A DNA stretch of 64,000 nucleotides from Neoceratodus forsteri (Eukaryota > Chordata > Ceratodontiformes > Ceratodontidae). The translations under genes were made by a program, and so were the position numbers. The stretch is taken from contig CM057453.1 in the NCBI GenBank assembly GCA_016271365.2, positions 501,121,001 to 501,185,000 of the forward strand, written 5' to 3'. Shown one piece after another: positions 9,034-21,377 of the stretch. How positions within the stretch are numbered: position 1 is the stretch's first letter; every line of letters starts with the position of its first letter. Below the pieces are notes generated by a model. That model did no database searches, was not told the origin of the DNA, and saw only the letters and a list, made by a program, of their open reading frames with translations.

Positions 9034-11386
9034 GTATTAAATTATTGGGCAAAGCTTTTTTTGCAGTGTTGTCCCTTATATTCACACCGTTCCTGTAACA
9101 ATAAAATACATACAGTATAATAAATACATGCTACAACCATATCAAATACAGGAGTAAAATATACCAGTTAACACACCACACAGTACAAAAAAAGGTCTCT
9201 ACACAACGTAAGAATAGACATAGTCAAAATCAGTCCAAATTATTTTGGGCCTACATCTTACTCAATACGGTACCTAGTGTTTGAAGAACTGTATCAAGGG
9301 CTATACATCCCATGCACATATGTTTTGGACCTTATCAGCCTTGGTCCTTTACTGGGAGCACTTTAGGTTGGCTATGGCACAGATTTTTGAAGAGGATGAT
9401 TTGGTCAGTGCTCTTACAGTATTTTACTAGCCCCAGATTCCCTCTTGGGGAAGGATCAATTCTCTCTTTTTTATATCTTCCTCAGCCACAAAAAAGGGGT
9501 CATGAAATTCTGGTTACAACCATTGTACCTTTTTTTACAGTTATGGCAAAATATTAAAATCGATATTTATTGGTGAGATAAAATTTCTTATTCCTTACGG
9601 TACAAGATTCCTATATTCGCAATGAAATGACCGCGCTGGGTGTCATACACGTTGGAGCATCACCATAACTTTTTCCGCTAACTTGGGTATTGTATAATCC
9701 GATGACAGTAAACTGGGTAAGATTCTTGTAATTATTGTACAACATACTACATAATATGCAAGGTTCCTACTTTAATGGTATCCCTTGGGATAATTAAATA
9801 AGTGGCTCCCAGGGTGCTTCACCTTCAATCCCTTCCTCTCTCCACCTTGGACAGTCTTTTTGAAAAATGAATGCAGAGCAGCTATACCATATTTGTGCAG
9901 AGGCTCTTTGTCTTTTAAATTGTTTTTTGTTTTAATTGGGTTCACCACAACATAACCCAGATAGACCATCTTAGGGTAGCTGATTCATTCCACTGGGGTG
10001 TCAAACAGGCGACGCATACTGATGAGTCCTGGTAGGACAAAACATGTGCCTATGTCTTCTGTTGGCACCCTTTGCAAACTGTGTGTGAGGCCTTTCAGCA
10101 CCATGCATTTCTGCTTAAAGTTGAATCAGCATAATATTCTGTGGTGATTTGCATATGCAGCCCATGATGCTTTGCACTGTGGGGGCATGTGTGTTTTTGT
10201 ATGCCATATTTATGTATTAATAGGAGAAAATAGAAGATACTGGCCATAATTGGAGGTGAGTGGTATACTTTTTAATGTAGATAATGCCGTGTTAATATTT
10301 ACTGCATTTTCTGAGTTGATATTGGTGTGATGGTTTGTTTACCTGTATCATTTTGTACAGTCCTCAAGCTATATATTGTGTAATGTCCTAGTTGTCTTGA
10401 AAACTTTAATGAAATGAAGTTTAAAAAAGACATCATATCTCCATGTCATCCAAGGGAATGGGAGACAATAGTGAATGCACAGAGCACTCTTTTAAGACTG
10501 CTAAAACAAAGAATAAAGATCATTATGACTTTCAGATGATCTTTGAGAAAGGGCACTTAGAATGTCCGAAATGCATCAGATCTTATTTGATGCTTGCCAT
10601 GGGGCAGAAAGTTTTTTTATTTTTTTCAATAAATGAGTTTTAATTGATAATGAAGTGGTCCAGTGTGATTTTCAGAGGTGCGAGTGATGGAATTTAAGTC
10701 AGTATCTAGAGATCATTATACAGTGGATAAAAAAATAATGTTCACTGATTGCTCTGTTAAGGTCCTTACCTATGGGGAAGTCCTATAATAACCCACAACT
10801 GAGGAAGCACAATGAAAAAAAAACATAATTAAACACATTTTCTAATTGATTTTACACATGGGTCCATTGTATAGTCTCAATAAGGCACTCCAGAGTGTGC
10901 TTAATTAAGGGATTACCTACTTCTGGTGTGGTTAAGTCACACGGCTGTGCCTCATGACACACCACACAAGGTGTGGGACTGTCCCCTAATAACCCATGCC
11001 CTATCATGCATTATTGCTTAATTAAGCCTCATGTTTTTTCCTTAGCCTTGTGCTTTTTTCTGTAAACATACATAATTACATTCTCTTTCAAAAAGTAGTG
11101 TTTCTAATAATGAGCAGCAGAACAGACTAAATAGTGAAGAGTATGTGCAAGCACATATGCCATTTAAAGCACTGAGTTTAAAATGTGCATTGCTGCCAGT
11201 CCTGGACACTGACATGAACTTCATGCTGAAGTCAGTATTGAGCTCAAAAGAGTTAATTAATTTTAACTTGACAGAGTAATGTGCCAACAGTAGGGAGAGT
11301 GCATGAAATAATTGTGCAATGCTGCAAGAATAGAGTGACCACACTGAGAATGGAGGCACAGAAAGTTACACATGCTTAATGGCTGA
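9034..11386. other. Non-coding stretch, no recognisable gene
   Basis: No element of this stretch could be named. A small + strand open frame at 10443-10643 has no family features. It contains a segment reading gagaaagggcacttagaatg near 10550 of a kind found in dispersed repeats. Sequence around 10830-11040 has short imperfect inverted repeats. I see no transposase, RT or RNA gene. Confidence 0.5.
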
Positions 11387-11429
11387 TTCTCTCTCTCTCA
11401 CTCTCTCTCTCTCTCTCTCTCCCTCCCCT
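11387..11429. repeat. (CT)n microsatellite
   Basis: Nearly pure CT dinucleotide repeats with a few interruptions, followed by a C/T-rich shoulder. Confidence 0.95.
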
Positions 11430-12109
11430 CTCCCTCACTGACTATTTAACTAAACAAGGAAAGGGAACATTTCCTGCACAACAGATTGGTGAGGATTTAC
11501 TCAAGATTATTTGTTCTTATACTGGCGTTGGTGGTGGTGCCTTAGAGCTGGATTCTATGATGTGTTTTAAAGAAGGTTTATAAATATGGACATTTTTCAC
11601 ACCAGGCATGTGATGTGCACTACTATGATAGTTAACAAGCACTTGTCAATGCCGCATGTTTGCTTGCTGGCATTGGCATTGGTAGTGTAAGAGTTACAGA
11701 GCTGCATAATTGGCATGGCAGTGAAGTATTGAACTGAAGCCAACCTCATCACCACCCTGCAGATAGTGACAGGCATTGGGGTGTGCCTCTGGGTCATCAG
11801 GCATAACGGCCACGCCATTTCACCACACCCTTGCGTGCAGACACCGACAAGTGTCATGCTGTGCCTTGGGGTCTTTGGCCCTTATGCGCACCATATCCAT
11901 CAGGAAATATTGTGAGATGGGTGCGGTATAGGAGAATGGGGTGAACTTTGGGGTCAAGAGTCCAAGGCACACCTCGATGCCTGTCACTGGCTGCAGGGTG
12001 TGGGTGGGGTGGAATGGTATGAGCATTGCAGATGACAACAAGTCACAGCCCTGATGCCTGTCATTCTCTCAGGGTGGGGTGTTATGGTGAGGAAACCCTA
12101 GCCTCAGGC

Positions 12110-13470
12110 TTTCGCTGGTATTTTCCTCAAATTTTCAACATGGGTTTTGTGACCTCCACCTCATGAACAGTGGCAATATCAGTTTGTTATGAAGCTGCTT
12201 TACATAGCGACTACGGTATTTGTCACAACAGGTACAAAAACACATTCTGAACAGGATGTGAAAAATGACAGCTGAACTGTTCATGGGGAGGTGTAAAAAA
12301 TGGCAATGTTGAAAATCTGCAGTGAAAATATTAAAAAACTGGTGAAGTCACGAGCGTGCGTAGAAACTGTGCAACGTGCACCCGTAATGTAGTTAGTTTG
12401 GGAATTCTTTACAGCAGATTGTCAACACAGGCATTTTGGGACCTCTGGTCATGAGCAGTGTCACTGTGATTTTCTTTATCTGTCCCGAACAATGATTTCC
12501 CGACAGCTTAATTACATGCATTTGTGCTGGAAAGTGTGAAAACACATTTTGCCATGTTGCGAAAAATGACAGCTGTACTGTTCATAAGGGAAGTGTGGAA
12601 AATGCCACTGGTGAAAATCTGGACTGAAAATATTACAAATTCATGAACTTACGAGGGTGCGTGAAACTGCGCAATGCTTCACTCGTATTACAGTCATTTT
12701 TAATAATTTTTCACCACATTTTCAAAATAGCCATTTTAAGACCTCTGCTCATGAACAGTGTCACTGTGATTTTCTTAATGTGTCCACATTGATTTGCACA
12801 CCGACTGCGCCATTATGCGCTACATAGTGAGAAACATGTTTTTGGGCGAGATGTGAAAATGATAGCTCTACTCTTATAAGGAGGTGTGGTAAAATGGCAA
12901 TGTTGAAAATCTGGAGTGAAAATAGTGAAATTTGCGAACTTATGAGCGTGAGATCAGCGCAACAAATGCTCGTGAAACAGTCATTTTGGGAATTTTTCAC
13001 CAAATTTTAACATAGCCATTTTAACACCTCTGCTCATGAACAGTGTCACTGTGATTTTCTTAATGTGTCCCAAACATTGATTTCACACACTGACTGGCTT
13101 CATTGTACGCTATACGCACGGAAACACATTTTGGGTGAGATTGAAAAATGACAGCTGTACTACTCATAGGAAGTGTGGTCAAATGGCAGTGTTTGAAAAT
13201 CTGGAGTGAAAATATTGAAAATTAGGTGAACCTCTGGCGTGCGTAAAACAGCAACGGCTCGAAACAGTCATTTTAGGAATTGTTTCACCAAATTTTCAAC
13301 ATAGGCTTTTGAGAGCCACCTTATGAACGCTGACACTGTCATTTTGTTAATCGGTCCTGAAAAGTGATTTCACGCAGTGACCACGAAATCACCCTTCGGG
13401 CCCGATTAACGCCATGACAGTGAAAGCATTCATGAGGAGGGGTCCCAAAAAACCTATGTTGAAAATTTGG
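12110..13470. repeat. About 288-bp tandem repeat, nearly five units
   Basis: The marker cagtgtcactgtgatttt or its diverged form recurs at 12168, 12456, 12756, 13041 and 13328, giving spacings of 288, 300, 285 and 287 bp. Surrounding motifs recur in the same register (tgaaaatctggagtgaaaat, ctcatgaac). Each unit also contains an inverted version of part of itself (tcatgaacagt...tgattttc against gaaaaatga...actgttcat). The last unit (about 13322-13440) folds into a long imperfect hairpin centred near 13385. There is no coding capacity. It may be a satellite or the interior of a fold-back transposon. Confidence 0.8.
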
Positions 13471-14560
13471 TGCCAAAATTCCAAAAAATGCCTGAGATAT
13501 GCAGCAAAGTTGAAAAACCCTATTCATTACATTATACAGTCGCTGATCTCACAGCCTTGCAAGCTCCCTCCTGGAGCATGGACACCACGTGGGTGCAAAG
13601 AGGTAATATACTACCTCCAGCTGTAGCACCCTTGTGTGGGGGGATAGCCCGTTGACGCGCTGCATGCGTCGACTGCCCTGCCCACCCATCCTGGCTCAGC
13701 ATTTCCTTTATAGTTGCTGTCTAGTGTTGTCATTTCCTGTTCTCACATTTACCAAGTTCCCACTTCCCCATTTGCAGGTTATACAAGATAGTCACTAGAG
13801 GGACCCTCTGACCGTATCACCTCAACCTCCCCACTCCTACTTCCTGTAGCCTATTTACCTGCCTAGGTACGTCTGTCCCCTATCCCACCTCTGCCCACAC
13901 CTTACCCTCATCCTGCGTCCAGCTGCCCATCTTCTGACCCTCACCTAGCCAGCCACTATCCTCAGTGACCACTAGGAGTCACTATTCTCACTCCAGTTCT
14001 AGCCCAATCCCAGCCACTGAAAGTCCCTCTGTGCCTAGTTTCCCCACTCTCTGCCAGGCCTTCTCCCAACTGCCCAGCTAGAGATTTGAACCTTGCCCAC
14101 CAGAGTCCGTGACAGTACCACTACTCCAAAGTGGTATCTACGCTCTCTGAGGGGCAACCAAACTACTTATACTTCACCACTCCTTTTACCCTGTCGCTAT
14201 GTTCAGTCACCTTTTCCCCAAAATTGGTATAGTGTCCCCATCAACAACCCTCGTACTATTGCTCTCCTCCATCTTACTGTCCCTTCTCATGTTAGCTCCC
14301 CTCAAGCGGCTACCCAGCTCCCTCCCCTTCACCTGCTATTCTGACCCATCCTACAAAAGCCCCCTATAAGTCCTCTGCTTCCCTCCCAGCCATCTCATGG
14401 TCCCACTTCCCCATCCCCCTCCTCTTCTATCTATTCCTTTGGCTGCCTACTGGCCTCTCTCTCCCTCTCCAGCTCCCTTCCCATCCAATCTGCCCACCCT
14501 AGCACCTCCGCCAACCTGCGTAGGGCTAAACCCCGGTTCCTCCACACTCTACGCTGCCAC

Positions 14561-15401
14561 CTAACTATTGCCTTACTTCTTCTGGCAGCAGGGGGTATAC
14601 ACCCAAACCCAGGCCCTACCCTGTCCTCAAGCTCCAACCACCACACACCAAACCCCTCAGCCAGGACCTCCACCACCTCTCGCTCTGGCTATCTTCCCTA
14701 TAGCCTCCGCCTCCTCCATTTAAATATTTGTAGCCTAGCCCCTAAGCTCAATCAGTTCCAGGTCCTAGCCACCCACCATGTCCCTGACATAATCATCCTA
14801 TCCGAGATCTGGCCAAACCCCAGCCTCCCAGACAATACCATCACTATTCCAGGGTACACCATCATACGGCAAGACCGGGCCCTCTAGAGGCGGTGGTGTG
14901 GCTATGTACATCAAATCAACCCTACACTTCATTGTCTCCTTCACTAAAGCTGAACCCAAAGCCTTCGAGCTACTAATGGTAAAACTGCCCCCCCCCCCAC
15001 TACCTATCTATGTGGTTGGAATCTATTGCTGCCCAGGCACTTCAACCACTATAGTCACCAACCTCCTAGGTCAGCTCTCATCTCTCACACAGTCAGGTGA
15101 ACTATATGTCCTGGGAGAGTTCAACCACAACTTACTAGCACCCACTTTTAACAAAATCCAAACTGAAATAACCACCCTAAACCTTAGTCAAACCATCTTG
15201 GAACCCACTCGCTCTAATCATAAGTCCGGTAACCACTCCCTCCTTGACTGGGCGCTTACTTCCCACCCACACTGCGTCATCAGTTCAGGCCTCCTCCCTG
15301 ATTCCATCAGCGACCACCATCTAATCTACTTGGTCTGCAAGATCCACAGAACTAAAACCCCCTCCCAAATTCATATTCCAACGGTCTTACAAATCTCTTA
15401 A
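14561..15401 (+). pseudogene. LINE A: hydrophobic leader, NPGP motif and endonuclease
   Basis: A leucine-rich stretch (IALLLLAA) is followed directly by GGIHPNPGP, the position of the 2A-like signal known in L2/CR1 elements. The key aspartate of the 2A consensus is a glycine here. The endonuclease follows: LNICSL (Asn motif), LSEIWP (Glu motif), a stop/frameshift near 14885, then from 14898 VVGIYCCPG, LGEFN (normally GDFN, an Asp-to-Glu change) and SISDHHL (catalytic His motif). It would nick the target for reverse transcription. The GEFN change and the breaks make activity unlikely. Confidence 0.82.
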
Positions 15402-15423
15402 CCTCTCCCTTCTCCTGACTGAT

Positions 15424-17502
15424 TTGGCCCACTCAAATTGGGTCCCAAGCCCTACCTGCTCTAACATTGATATGGCCCTCTCTCACTTTCGAAACACCTT
15501 CCTTGCCATCTGGGAGAAACACGCCCCGCTGCGCTGGACTAGAGTCCAGGGGTCTCACCTACCTTGGATCTCCCCTGAGCTGTTAGCTTGCCAACAAGCC
15601 CGTGATAAGGCCTGGTGGAACTACAAATCCACATCCCTCCCAGAAAACTACATTACCTACTGCACGCTGCGCAATAAATGCACAAAGGCCACCCGTTTAG
15701 CTAAGGCTGATTACTTCAAAAATACTCTAAATGAAAACCTCCAATGCCCCTCTAAATTCTGGAAGGTCATTAACTCCTTCTTCACCCCCCAAACAACAAG
15801 CCCCCCTCCTCTCCTCCTCTCCCATGGGACTCCTCCTCTGACCCTCTGTTGGTCGCCTCCGAGTTTAACCTATTTGACTACTCGCATTAGGCCCTCCTAA
15901 AATCCCTTCCTCCAGCAACCTCACCCGTTCCCCAGCCACCTATCCACCTTTTGTCTGGTAGGAACACTTTTTCCTTCAGACCTATCTCCCCTGCCGAAAC
16001 CCTCGCTGCCCTTCACTCCCTGAACCCCTCCAAAGGCAAATCCCCTGATGGTCTGGATAACAAACTCCTCTTCCTTTCTGCCCCACCATTGCTACTTCCC
16101 TCACGGCCCTACTAAATCTCTCTTTCTCAGCCGAGGAACTCCCCTCCGATTGGAAGCATGCTACTGTCATACCCCTCCCAAAAGGAGGTGATCTTACCTC
16201 CACTACTATCGCCCCATCTCCCTCCTCCCCACCCTCGTCAAACTCCAGGAACACCTAGTGCTTTCCCAACTCTCTGACTTTCTCTCTGAAACTAACTTCT
16301 TCACCCCTTTTCAGTCTGGTTTCCGAAAACACCACTCGACCACCTCCTCCCTGTTACGACTCACGGATCCCATCCTCACTGGGATGAATAATGGACTAAT
16401 CACTGCCGCTATCTTCATTGACCTAGCAAAAGCTTTCGACACGGTTTCCCACCCTCTCCTCCTATCCCACCTATCTGGAGCTGGGTTATCAGAATCTGCC
16501 ACTAACTGGTTCAGGGCCTACCTTATAAATAAAACCCAATCCACTAAAATTGCCGACCATACCTCCCCCCCATCACCACCGGCGTCCCCCAAGGTTCAGT
16601 TCTTGGCCCCATCCTTTTCTCCATCCTGCTAAATGACCTGCCTAACTCTTGCTCCTCTACCACAATCCATATGTATGCGGACGACACGGTCCTCTTTACC
16701 TCCGGTCAGACCCACGAAGAAGTCTCCTCCAAACTCCAAACTGATTTCAACAAAATCCAACACTGGTTCATTACCAACCAGCTATCCTTAAATGCCAAAA
16801 AAACTGTCTCTATGACTTTCGGCACTAGACAGCGTCTATCTAAACTCACCTGCCCCCTCAGCTTCCATACCCTAAATAACTCCATCCTTGAGGATGTGCC
16901 CTCCTTCAGATATCTAGGGGGTTTGGCTGGATCGACACCTCACCTTCTCCACACATGTGGATGCCATCATTTCTAAACTTTGTCCAAAACTTGGTGCCCT
17001 CTATCGCAACTGCTCTAGCCTCCCTCTACCGGTCAGAAGGGAATTGGTCCAGAAAATGATTTTACCCTCTTTTGACTACTGTGATATCATTTATAACTCC
17101 GCCGCCAAGACCACCCTAACCAAACTTGACCCCCTCTTTAATGCCTTCTGCCATTTCGCCCTAGATGCTCCCCCCCATTCTCATCACTGCGAGCTCTATC
17201 GATCTCTGGCCCTAGTTTCTCTGAGCAACCGGCACCTAATTCACTGTGCCAAATTCACCTCCAACTGTTGGCTCGGCTCCCTCCTCCCATCCTCCTGTTC
17301 CCCCCACCCCTCCCTCAGATCTTTTGATGCAAGACTATTGGTCATCCCTCACTGTAGGACCACTGCCGGCCAATCAGCCTTCTCTTACCTCTTCCCTAAA
17401 CTCTGGAATCAGCTGCCAGCTCAGATCCGCCTCTCATCATCCAAACACCCCCTATCCTCGGCCCTCACTAACTTCTTTGCACCAAATTGCATCTGTCCTT
17501 GA
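15424..17502 (+). pseudogene. LINE A: linker and reverse transcriptase
   Basis: This continues the LINE A pol frame. A linker at 15424-15900 (WISPELLACQQARDKAWWNYK) is typical of L2/CR1 proteins. RT starts around 16000 (PSKGKSPDGLDNKLL, then ATVIPLPKGG with a broken NYRPIS region). From 16258 it shows the fingers/palm (FQSGFRKHHSTTSSLL, IFIDLAKAFDTVSH). The catalytic box YADDTVLFTS lies at 16674 onward. The C-terminal domain at 16957-17502 (VRRELVQKMILPSFDYCDIIY, PKLWNQLP) ends the protein. Three or more frameshifts separate these blocks, but the YADD box is intact. Confidence 0.87.
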
Positions 17503-18147
17503 TCCCGGCCCCGCCAGCTCTCTCCCACCATTCCCCCATCTGCATGACCAGCGGCTCGGCCTTCGCCTAATTGCCAGGCTTATATACTGCCCTACGCACT
17601 TCATCACTCCCTCTAATTTTCCCTCCTAATCTCTACCTACCCTCCCCGCTCCTTCCCTCTCTCCCTCAGTTACCCACGCTTCTCAACCTCACACACTACT
17701 GCTGCTCACCTCTTCCCCTCCACCCTTATCACCCCCCACTCTCCTCTCCTACTCCTACTGTCAACTTGATGCATCTCGCTTCAACTCTCATAATGCTATT
17801 GCCACCCATGCATTGCTACTGGCACTTACTTAAACATATATTAACCGGAAGTGTTCCATGATATGTATACCCTGTCCTTCATGCTCTGATCTCTGTACTG
17901 TTTCACCTATTGTTTAAATGCGCTATAGTCCTCCTGTATTGTTCCATCTATTGTAAACAATGTGCTCTTGTTAGCCCTCCCAGCTATGTACATCATCTGT
18001 ATTGTGCAATTCTATATTTTTTTTGTCTGTATATGATCTGGCTCCACTGTAACCCCTTCCCCCCAGGTCGCACCGTGAGAAGAGCATCTTTTTGCTCAGC
18101 GTGCCTTTCCTGGTGAAACAATTTCAGTAAATAAATAAATAAATAAT

Positions 18148-19189
18148 ACAGCTTACTGGCATTTCCTCAGTTCGCGGTCAGCTTTGAAGAGTGCAGACGT
18201 GTTCCTGGTCAACCGAAGATCGTCGCGCCGAGCTCCGGAGGTAAGTATGGGGTGAGGTGGGGATGTGAGAGGCAGGGCGTGCAGTGGGTGGGTGGGGTGG
18301 GTGAGAGAGGGTGAAGGCAACAGCAAGGAAGGTTTTATCTTTCAGGTTTTTTATTTGGACTACAGCTGGGATGTTTGCCATGCTGGGGTGGGCTCCCAGC
18401 GTGGCAGTTGGAAGAACTGCTCTGGGGCAGTGGAGCCAATGGGGATTGGGCACCCTTGTGGCCATGGGACCTGTTGCCATGCTGTGGTGGGCTCCCAGCG
18501 TGGCACCCAATAGTCTGGGGAGAGTGGGGAGCCAGCAGGGGGTGGGCTTGGCAGCCACTGAACTGCGGGGGGAACGGGTAGAGCTGATGGGAGGTTGGCA
18601 CCCCATCAGCCATACAGTGTGTGCATGGGAGGTAGGGAGCGCATGAGCATCGCGTGTATCGCGTGTGTGTGGGGGAGGGAGCGCTGCTCATTCAGGCGGT
18701 GCTCTCTCTTTCAACTGAACGGCACTGCATTTTGGATCGTTGCACTATGTTTCTTGCACATGTGTGCAAGCAAACATAAAAAGTCAGGATTATGGCAGTC
18801 GGGGTGTGACTGGTCATACTAGTCGAAGGCAGTCTTTTAATTTTACAACACTATGAAGAATGCAGCTGCTTTCTGAATCTCAGCATGCCAGCTTCAGATT
18901 ATTTAAAATATTTTTTTAGGTTAGGATTAAGTTGTACTTGCCATAATGGTCTGTTTACTGTTTTTTTTTCCAAAGTATAGGCAGCTGTTTGAGGTAATCA
19001 AAACTGAGAAATGATAGTAATATTTTAGGCTCAGGTGCAGTATGTACAATTTTGGGATCCCATATGTACATGCACGTTATATAATCTCTAAAACATTTTT
19101 TTTTGTGTAAAACAGTACACTGATTTAACTTTTATCCTTGAAACTTATAATTTATAGGACTGCTGCTCTTGATTAAGCAAAAACACTGG
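18148..19189. other. Region between the two L2 LINE tails; CpG-bearing start and 100-bp direct repeat
   Basis: This is non-coding by my reading. It opens with a CpG-rich stretch (18170-18245) that ends in a perfect splice-donor-like ggaggtaagt. A 32-bp direct repeat (ttgccatgctg...gcgtggca) occurs at 18375-18406 and 18474-18505. Open frames on both strands across 18178-18690 overlap each other and show no family features. The rest is AT-rich. Confidence 0.5.
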
Positions 19190-19531
19190 TTATTTATTTA
19201 TTTATTTATTGAATTTTGTTGACCGGGTAGGCCCACTGGGCCCTGGAGGTCCCTTTTTCAGGCGCGACCCGGGGGGTAAAAAATAACATACAGGTAACAG
19301 AACAGTACAAATTGATAAATGACATATTGTTTGACAGTGAAAGATTCCATAGGGTTACAATCAGATAGGTGGTATGGGAACATACAGTCAGTGGGACCTC
19401 TAGAGTTGGATATACTGTGTAAAAAACATAATACATGCACAAAACATGAAGAACATGGGAGTGCACGAGATAAGGGCTAAGTTGCCAAGAGTCTAGTCAC
19501 CTTCCTAAGAGGGAGGGGCAGTGACGTGAGG

Positions 19532-21252
19532 TCATATCCTAAGGCGTTGGCAAGTACTCCTGATGAGCAGGTGTGCTTTGAGTTTGGACTGGAAGCAGGG
19601 GCCAGACCCTGCCTCCCGTACCTCAAGTGGGAGGTTGTTCCAGTTGGAAGGGGCTGTGAACACAAAGGACCTGGACCCAGCTTTGGTCTTAGTTTTAGGA
19701 ACCACGAGGAGAGTTTGTCCTGAGGTGCGGAGGCTCCTCAGATTGGATTTAACCCTGACAAGCCCTTTGAGGCTAGGGGGAGGAGAGGGGCCCAGTAGCT
19801 TAAATGTAAGGCAAAGAGTCGGATGGATGAGGCGGGCTTCCAGTGACGGCCACCTGAGCTTGGCTTGGGCCTCGCAGTGGTGTGTTCTAGGGTGGGACAT
19901 TGTGGCAAACCGCACAATCTTGTTGTATAAGGTCTGGAGCCTGCTAAGTTCCATAGAGGCCACACCTTGGAGAACGGGGGCTGCGTAGGTGAGCTTAGGG
20001 AGTAGGACGCTGGTTCTGATGGCTACCCTGGCTTCAGGGATAATCTCGCCCTTTATTCTATAGAGGATACCAAGTTTCACATGGATGGTTTCGTGAGTTG
20101 GTCAACACGATTTTTAGAGTGAAGCTTTGGTCAAGGGTTAGACCGAGGTACTTATATAGGTAACCACCTCGAGTTTGTCTCCCCCTCTGGACTGCAGTTG
20201 AAGGAGCATCGACCGGTCAGATCCAAGGGATCTGGGCCCAAACAGCATCGCCTTGGTTTTGCTGGTGTTTAATACCATTTTGTTCAAGGTGAGCCAATCC
20301 TCCATCTGAAGGATGTCCTCTTGTAGGGCATTCTCCAGTTCTATTACATTTGGGGAGGCTCGGTAAATGATATCATCGTCCACATATTGGATGACGCTGC
20401 TGCTCCCCACAGTGTAAGTGCAGGTCATTTATGAACAGAGTGAAGAGAAGGGGGCCAAGTATTGATCCCTGTGGTACCCCTTATTTGAGCGGTGCAGTCT
20501 GTAAGACATTGTCCTTCCACCTGACCCTCTGGGTACGGCCAGTGAGGTAACCCGCAAACCAACCTAGTGCATGGGTGTCCAGGCCAATATAGCTCATTTT
20601 ATGCAAGAGGAGACTGTGGTTTACCAAGTTGAAAGCTTTAGAGAGGTCAATAAAGACCGCGCCTGTGCTGACCCCTAAATCATTGTTGCACAGGACTTCT
20701 GCCAAGAATTTGGTTAGGGCGGTATCTGTCCCATGCTTGGCTCTGAAGCCATGCTGAGACAATGAGATTACCTGGTGTGTTTCCAGGTATTCCCGAAGTT
20801 GGGAGTAGACTAGCTTCTCTTGTATTTTCGCTATTGCACACAGCAAGGAGATAGGCCTATAGTTCCCTATAGGCTCGGTAGGCCCTCCCTTGTGAATGGG
20901 AATCACTATGGCCTGTTTCCATGGCTCAGGGACCGACCCCCTCCAATAAGGACCGGTTTATCAGCCAGGTTAGTGACTTCGCTAGTGCTAGGGCACCCTC
21001 CTTAAGGATTCTTGACTGGATCCCGTCAGGGCCTCCAGTGCCTCTCAACTGTAGGGATTTAAGGATGAGCAGAACTTCCTTTACCTTAACCAGCCGCAGA
21101 TGAAACTGTGGGCGGTCAAGTTCACAGGGCAGATGCTCGTAAGGCTTATTCCCGTTGTCTATGTGCCCCACCTTGTATGCGTCCAGGTTCGTAAAGTAGC
21201 CGTTTAGGGCCTCTGCGATGCGAGGCCCCTCATCAAGTACTTGCCCGTTCAC
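19532..21252 (-). pseudogene. LINE B: reverse transcriptase and C-terminal domain
   Basis: RT is spread over open stretches 21252-20926 (GTGGPDGIQSRILKEG), 20906-20481 (IPIHKGG, NYRPISLLCAIAK, QHGFRAKHGTDTAL, VFIDLSKAF), 20428-20138 (QYVDDDIIYR, the catalytic box as Y-V-D-D, then NKMVLNTSKTKAMLFG) and 20080-19532 (C-terminal domain, LLPKLTYAAPVLQG and SNWNNLPLEVRE). The order and motifs are those of L2/CR1 LINEs. A handful of frameshifts and stops break the frame, but the catalytic aspartates remain. Confidence 0.87.
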
Positions 21253-21377
21253 CAGGATAGGGCCGGTAGTTGATTTTTTGTGACCTTTTAGGAGTTCATT
21301 AATATGTGTCCAGAAGTACCTAGGGTTTCCCAGGTTAGTTTTTTGGAGATTAGAGATATAATCTTTCTTAGCTTTCT

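Larger units (their letters stand above)
13660..18147 (+). mobile_element. LINE A: L2/CR1-type non-LTR retrotransposon
   Basis: This is a near full-length LINE with a pyrimidine-rich 5' region, one long pol-type frame (endonuclease then RT) broken by frameshifts, and a 3' tail ending in (TAAA)n repeats at 18128-18147. The last 80 bp before the tail (from caggtcgcaccgtgag to cctttcctggtgaaac) resemble the tail of LINE B and that of the SINE at 41664-41850. The sense strand is strikingly C-rich and G-poor. The exact 5' end is not defined. 13660 is where the skewed composition begins. Confidence 0.8.

Noticed and set aside
9312..9557. 81-codon + strand open frame
   Set aside because: No family features and AT-rich surroundings; likely chance.
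18178..18691. Overlapping open frames on both strands (up to 142 codons) between the LINE tails
   Set aside because: Low-complexity, GC-rich sequence opens several frames at once; none has a recognisable domain or a conserved start, and the 100-bp direct repeat explains part of it.
19526..20000. + strand open frames over LINE B
   Set aside because: Antisense of the LINE B RT C-terminal domain.
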